NCBI RefSeq assembly: GCF_900519355.1
Contig: NZ_ULHE01000006.1
Location: 34,606 to 98,605, forward strand
Length of the DNA stretch: 64,000 nucleotides
Direction: 5' to 3'
Origin: Corynebacterium lactis
Lineage (GTDB): Bacteria > Actinomycetota > Actinomycetes > Mycobacteriales > Mycobacteriaceae
Every line of letters starts with the position of its first letter. Within the stretch, counting starts at the first letter, position 1. The translations under genes were made by a program, and so were the position numbers. Positions 62,586 to 64,000 of this stretch are shown here, in pieces. The notes under the pieces are model-generated. The model did no database searches. It was given only the letters and a program-made list of their open reading frames with translations, and was not told the DNA's origin.

Positions 62586-63803
62586 ATGGAGAGACTACAA
62601 GGCTTACTCGGCATCATCCTGATCATCGGATTTGCCGTCGCCATCTCAAAGCACAAGAAGTCCATTAACTGGCGCACCCTCGGCGTCGGCCTCGCACTCC
62701 AGGCGGTCTTCGCCCTGGTCGTGCTGAAGTGGCAGCCCGGATTCGAGGCGCTCAAGAGCGTCGCCCACGCGATTCAGAAGATGATTGACTTCACCAACGA
62801 AGGTACGTCCTTCGTGTTCGGCGGTCTCTTCGACGGTACTGGTAAGAACTTCGTCTTCGTGCTCAACGTCCTGCCCGTGATCATCTTCCTCGGCGCAGTC
62901 CTCGGTGCTCTCTACTACCTGCGCGTCGTCCAGTACTTCGTCGAGTACGTCGGCTCCGCCCTGAAGTTCATCATGGGTACCTCGAAGGTTGAGTCCGTCT
63001 TCGCCGCCACTGTCATTTTCCTTGGCCAGTCTGAGGCTCCACTCGTCGTCAAGCCCTACATTCCGAAGCTGACTAAGTCTGAGCTGTTCGCCTGCATGTC
63101 GGGCGGTTTCGCGTCGGTGGCCGGCTCGACCTTGATTGGCTACTCGCTGCTGGGAGCGCCTCTGGAGTACCTGCTTGCGGCATCGGTGATGAACGCGCCG
63201 GGATCGCTGCTGATCGCGAAGACGTTCTGGCCGGAGACCGAGGAATCCACCCTCGACGCATCCGTGAAGGACGTGCGCGACACCGAGTCGAAGAACGTCA
63301 TTGACGCCCTGGGTGCCGGTGCCCTCGCCGGTGGTCGTATCGCTGTTGTCGTTGCCTGTCTGCTGATTGCCTTCATCGCAGTTATTGCGATGCTCTCCGC
63401 GATGCTCGGTGGTATCGGCGGCTGGTTCGGTCAGGACAATTGGTCGCTGGAGGGCCTGTTTGGTCTGATCTTCGCCCCGATTGCGTGGCTGATTGGCGTG
63501 CCGTGGGAGAATGCGGAGCTGGTCGGTAGCTTCATTGGTCAGAAGACGATTCTGAACGAGTTCGTCGGCTACACCTCCTTCTCTGAGCACGTAGGTACCC
63601 TGGACCCGAAGTCGATCATGCTGGCAACCTTCGCGCTTGCAGGCTTTGCGAATATCTCTTCCATCGCGATCCAGATTGGTTCCTTCGGCGCGCTGTCGCC
63701 GGAGCGCCGCGGTGAGATCGCGAAGAACGGCCCGCTGGCGCTGATCGCTGGTCTGTGCACCAACCTGCTCAACGCCGCGATCGTTGGTGTGATTGCGCTG
63801 TAG
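62586..63803 (+). CDS. nupC: NupC family concentrative nucleoside transporter
   Basis: 405 residues with about ten membrane segments. CNT-family motifs: GTGKNFVFVLNVLPVIIFLGAVLGALYYL (key part NFVFVLNVLPVIIF), GQSEAPLVVKPYIPKLTKSE with the nucleoside-binding QSE, SVMNAPGSLLIAK, and NEFVGYTSFSEHV. It imports nucleosides with protons or sodium, supplying cdd and deoA. ATG follows AGAAAGAAGA. It completes the salvage cluster. Confidence 0.93.
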   Translation: MERLQGLLGIILIIGFAVAISKHKKSINWRTLGVGLALQAVFALVVLKWQPGFEALKSVAHAIQKMIDFTNEGTSFVFGGLFDGTGKNFVFVLNVLPVIIFLGAVLGALYYLRVVQYFVEYVGSALKFIMGTSKVESVFAATVIFLGQSEAPLVVKPYIPKLTKSELFACMSGGFASVAGSTLIGYSLLGAPLEYLLAASVMNAPGSLLIAKTFWPETEESTLDASVKDVRDTESKNVIDALGAGALAGGRIAVVVACLLIAFIAVIAMLSAMLGGIGGWFGQDNWSLEGLFGLIFAPIAWLIGVPWENAELVGSFIGQKTILNEFVGYTSFSEHVGTLDPKSIMLATFALAGFANISSIAIQIGSFGALSPERRGEIAKNGPLALIAGLCTNLLNAAIVGVIAL

Positions 63804-63833
63804 GCGCTGGTATTTCCGCGCACTTACTCTGTC

Positions 63834-63875
63834 ATGCTGCGGATGCTGCGGATGCTGCGGATGCTGCGGATGCTG
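63834..63875. repeat. 9-bp tandem repeat ATGCTGCGG
   Basis: Four full copies of ATGCTGCGG plus a partial fifth, starting 30 bp after the nupC stop codon. It is non-coding and a likely variable-number locus. Confidence 0.9.
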
Positions 63876-63880
63876 ATTGG

Positions 63881-63951
63881 CCCGCGTGTTCCTTCTGGTG
63901 GTCGAGTTTTCCATCGGGATTTCCGATGAACTCGAGCTCGGGGCACGCGGG
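63881..63951. terminator. Nested inverted repeat after nupC
   Basis: CCCGCGTG (63881-63888) pairs with CACGCGGG (63944-63951), and CGAGTT..CATCGG with CCGATG..AACTCG inside. GTTTCTC follows. Possible terminator for cdd-nupC, without a clean T-tract. Confidence 0.5.
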
Positions 63952-63964
63952 TTTCTCTGTGCTC

Positions 63965-63982
63965 GGGGGGGGGGGGGGGGGG
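63965..63982. repeat. Poly-G tract, 18 G
   Basis: Uninterrupted run of 18 G close to the window end. Its length is exceptional even at this GC content; it may be a slippage-prone tract or an assembly artefact. Confidence 0.9.
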
Positions 63983-64000
63983 ACGCGACCTGGGCTTTGG

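Overview
The window looks like a chromosomal segment of a high-GC Corynebacterium-type actinobacterium. The evidence is a candidate DtxR-type iron box in front of a heme-uptake operon, a McbR-type box in front of metB, a fused LysX (MprF-like domain plus lysyl-tRNA synthetase), a GT87 mannosyltransferase, and a cas9/tracrRNA pair resembling that of C. diphtheriae. No species can be assigned. No rRNA or tRNA gene was seen.

Layout. 1-6345: tandem OFA-like MFS transporters, a flavin oxidoreductase, an aldo/keto reductase and a PepSY membrane protein. 6346-14334: a visibly AT-richer defence island with an ApeA-like HEPN gene (frameshifted), a small unknown ORF, an HTH protein, a type II-C CRISPR array of five repeats, cas2, cas1 (frameshifted), cas9 and a tracrRNA. 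14335-32407: housekeeping and accessory metabolism (YciI, SDR, saccharopine-dehydrogenase-like, metB, MFS, Rieske lipoprotein, YggS, GT87, AbiEi-like/DUF559-like protein, HrpB helicase, CDF transporter, hydrolase, Ogt, nitroreductase, FadH), punctuated by three copies of a palindromic intergenic repeat. 32681-39706: lysX followed by two alpha/beta hydrolases, then two SDRs. 39812-43053: FadD and a secreted HNH nuclease lipoprotein. 43422-49578: gltBD. 50022-53917: HPP protein, S4 protein, VOC protein, IPMDH-like enzyme and a neocarzinostatin-fold lipoprotein. 53993-57864: DtxR-type box and hmuTUV-hmuO. 58013-63803: phosphosugar mutase and a nucleoside-salvage cluster (deoC, deoA, cdd, nupC). 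The end of the window holds a 9-bp tandem repeat and an 18-G run.

Two patterns cut across the annotation. First, a 12-bp motif, CGTCG-NN-AAGCG (mostly CGTCGDMAAGCG), occurs 33 times by my reading, in both orientations, inside and between genes and in several reading frames. That is about one per 2 kb where fewer than one is expected by chance, and none lies in the CRISPR-Cas part of the island. It behaves like a genome-wide DNA signal such as an uptake, recombination or nucleoid site. Second, five otherwise conserved genes (apeA, cas1, an SDR, hrpB, hmuT) are each broken by a one-base indel in a homopolymer or GC run. The clustering of this error type suggests base-calling errors at least in the housekeeping genes, so the apparent inactivation of cas1 and apeA should not be taken at face value.

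Several convergent gene pairs are separated by long imperfect palindromes lacking a clear T-tract. They fall into at least three sequence families.
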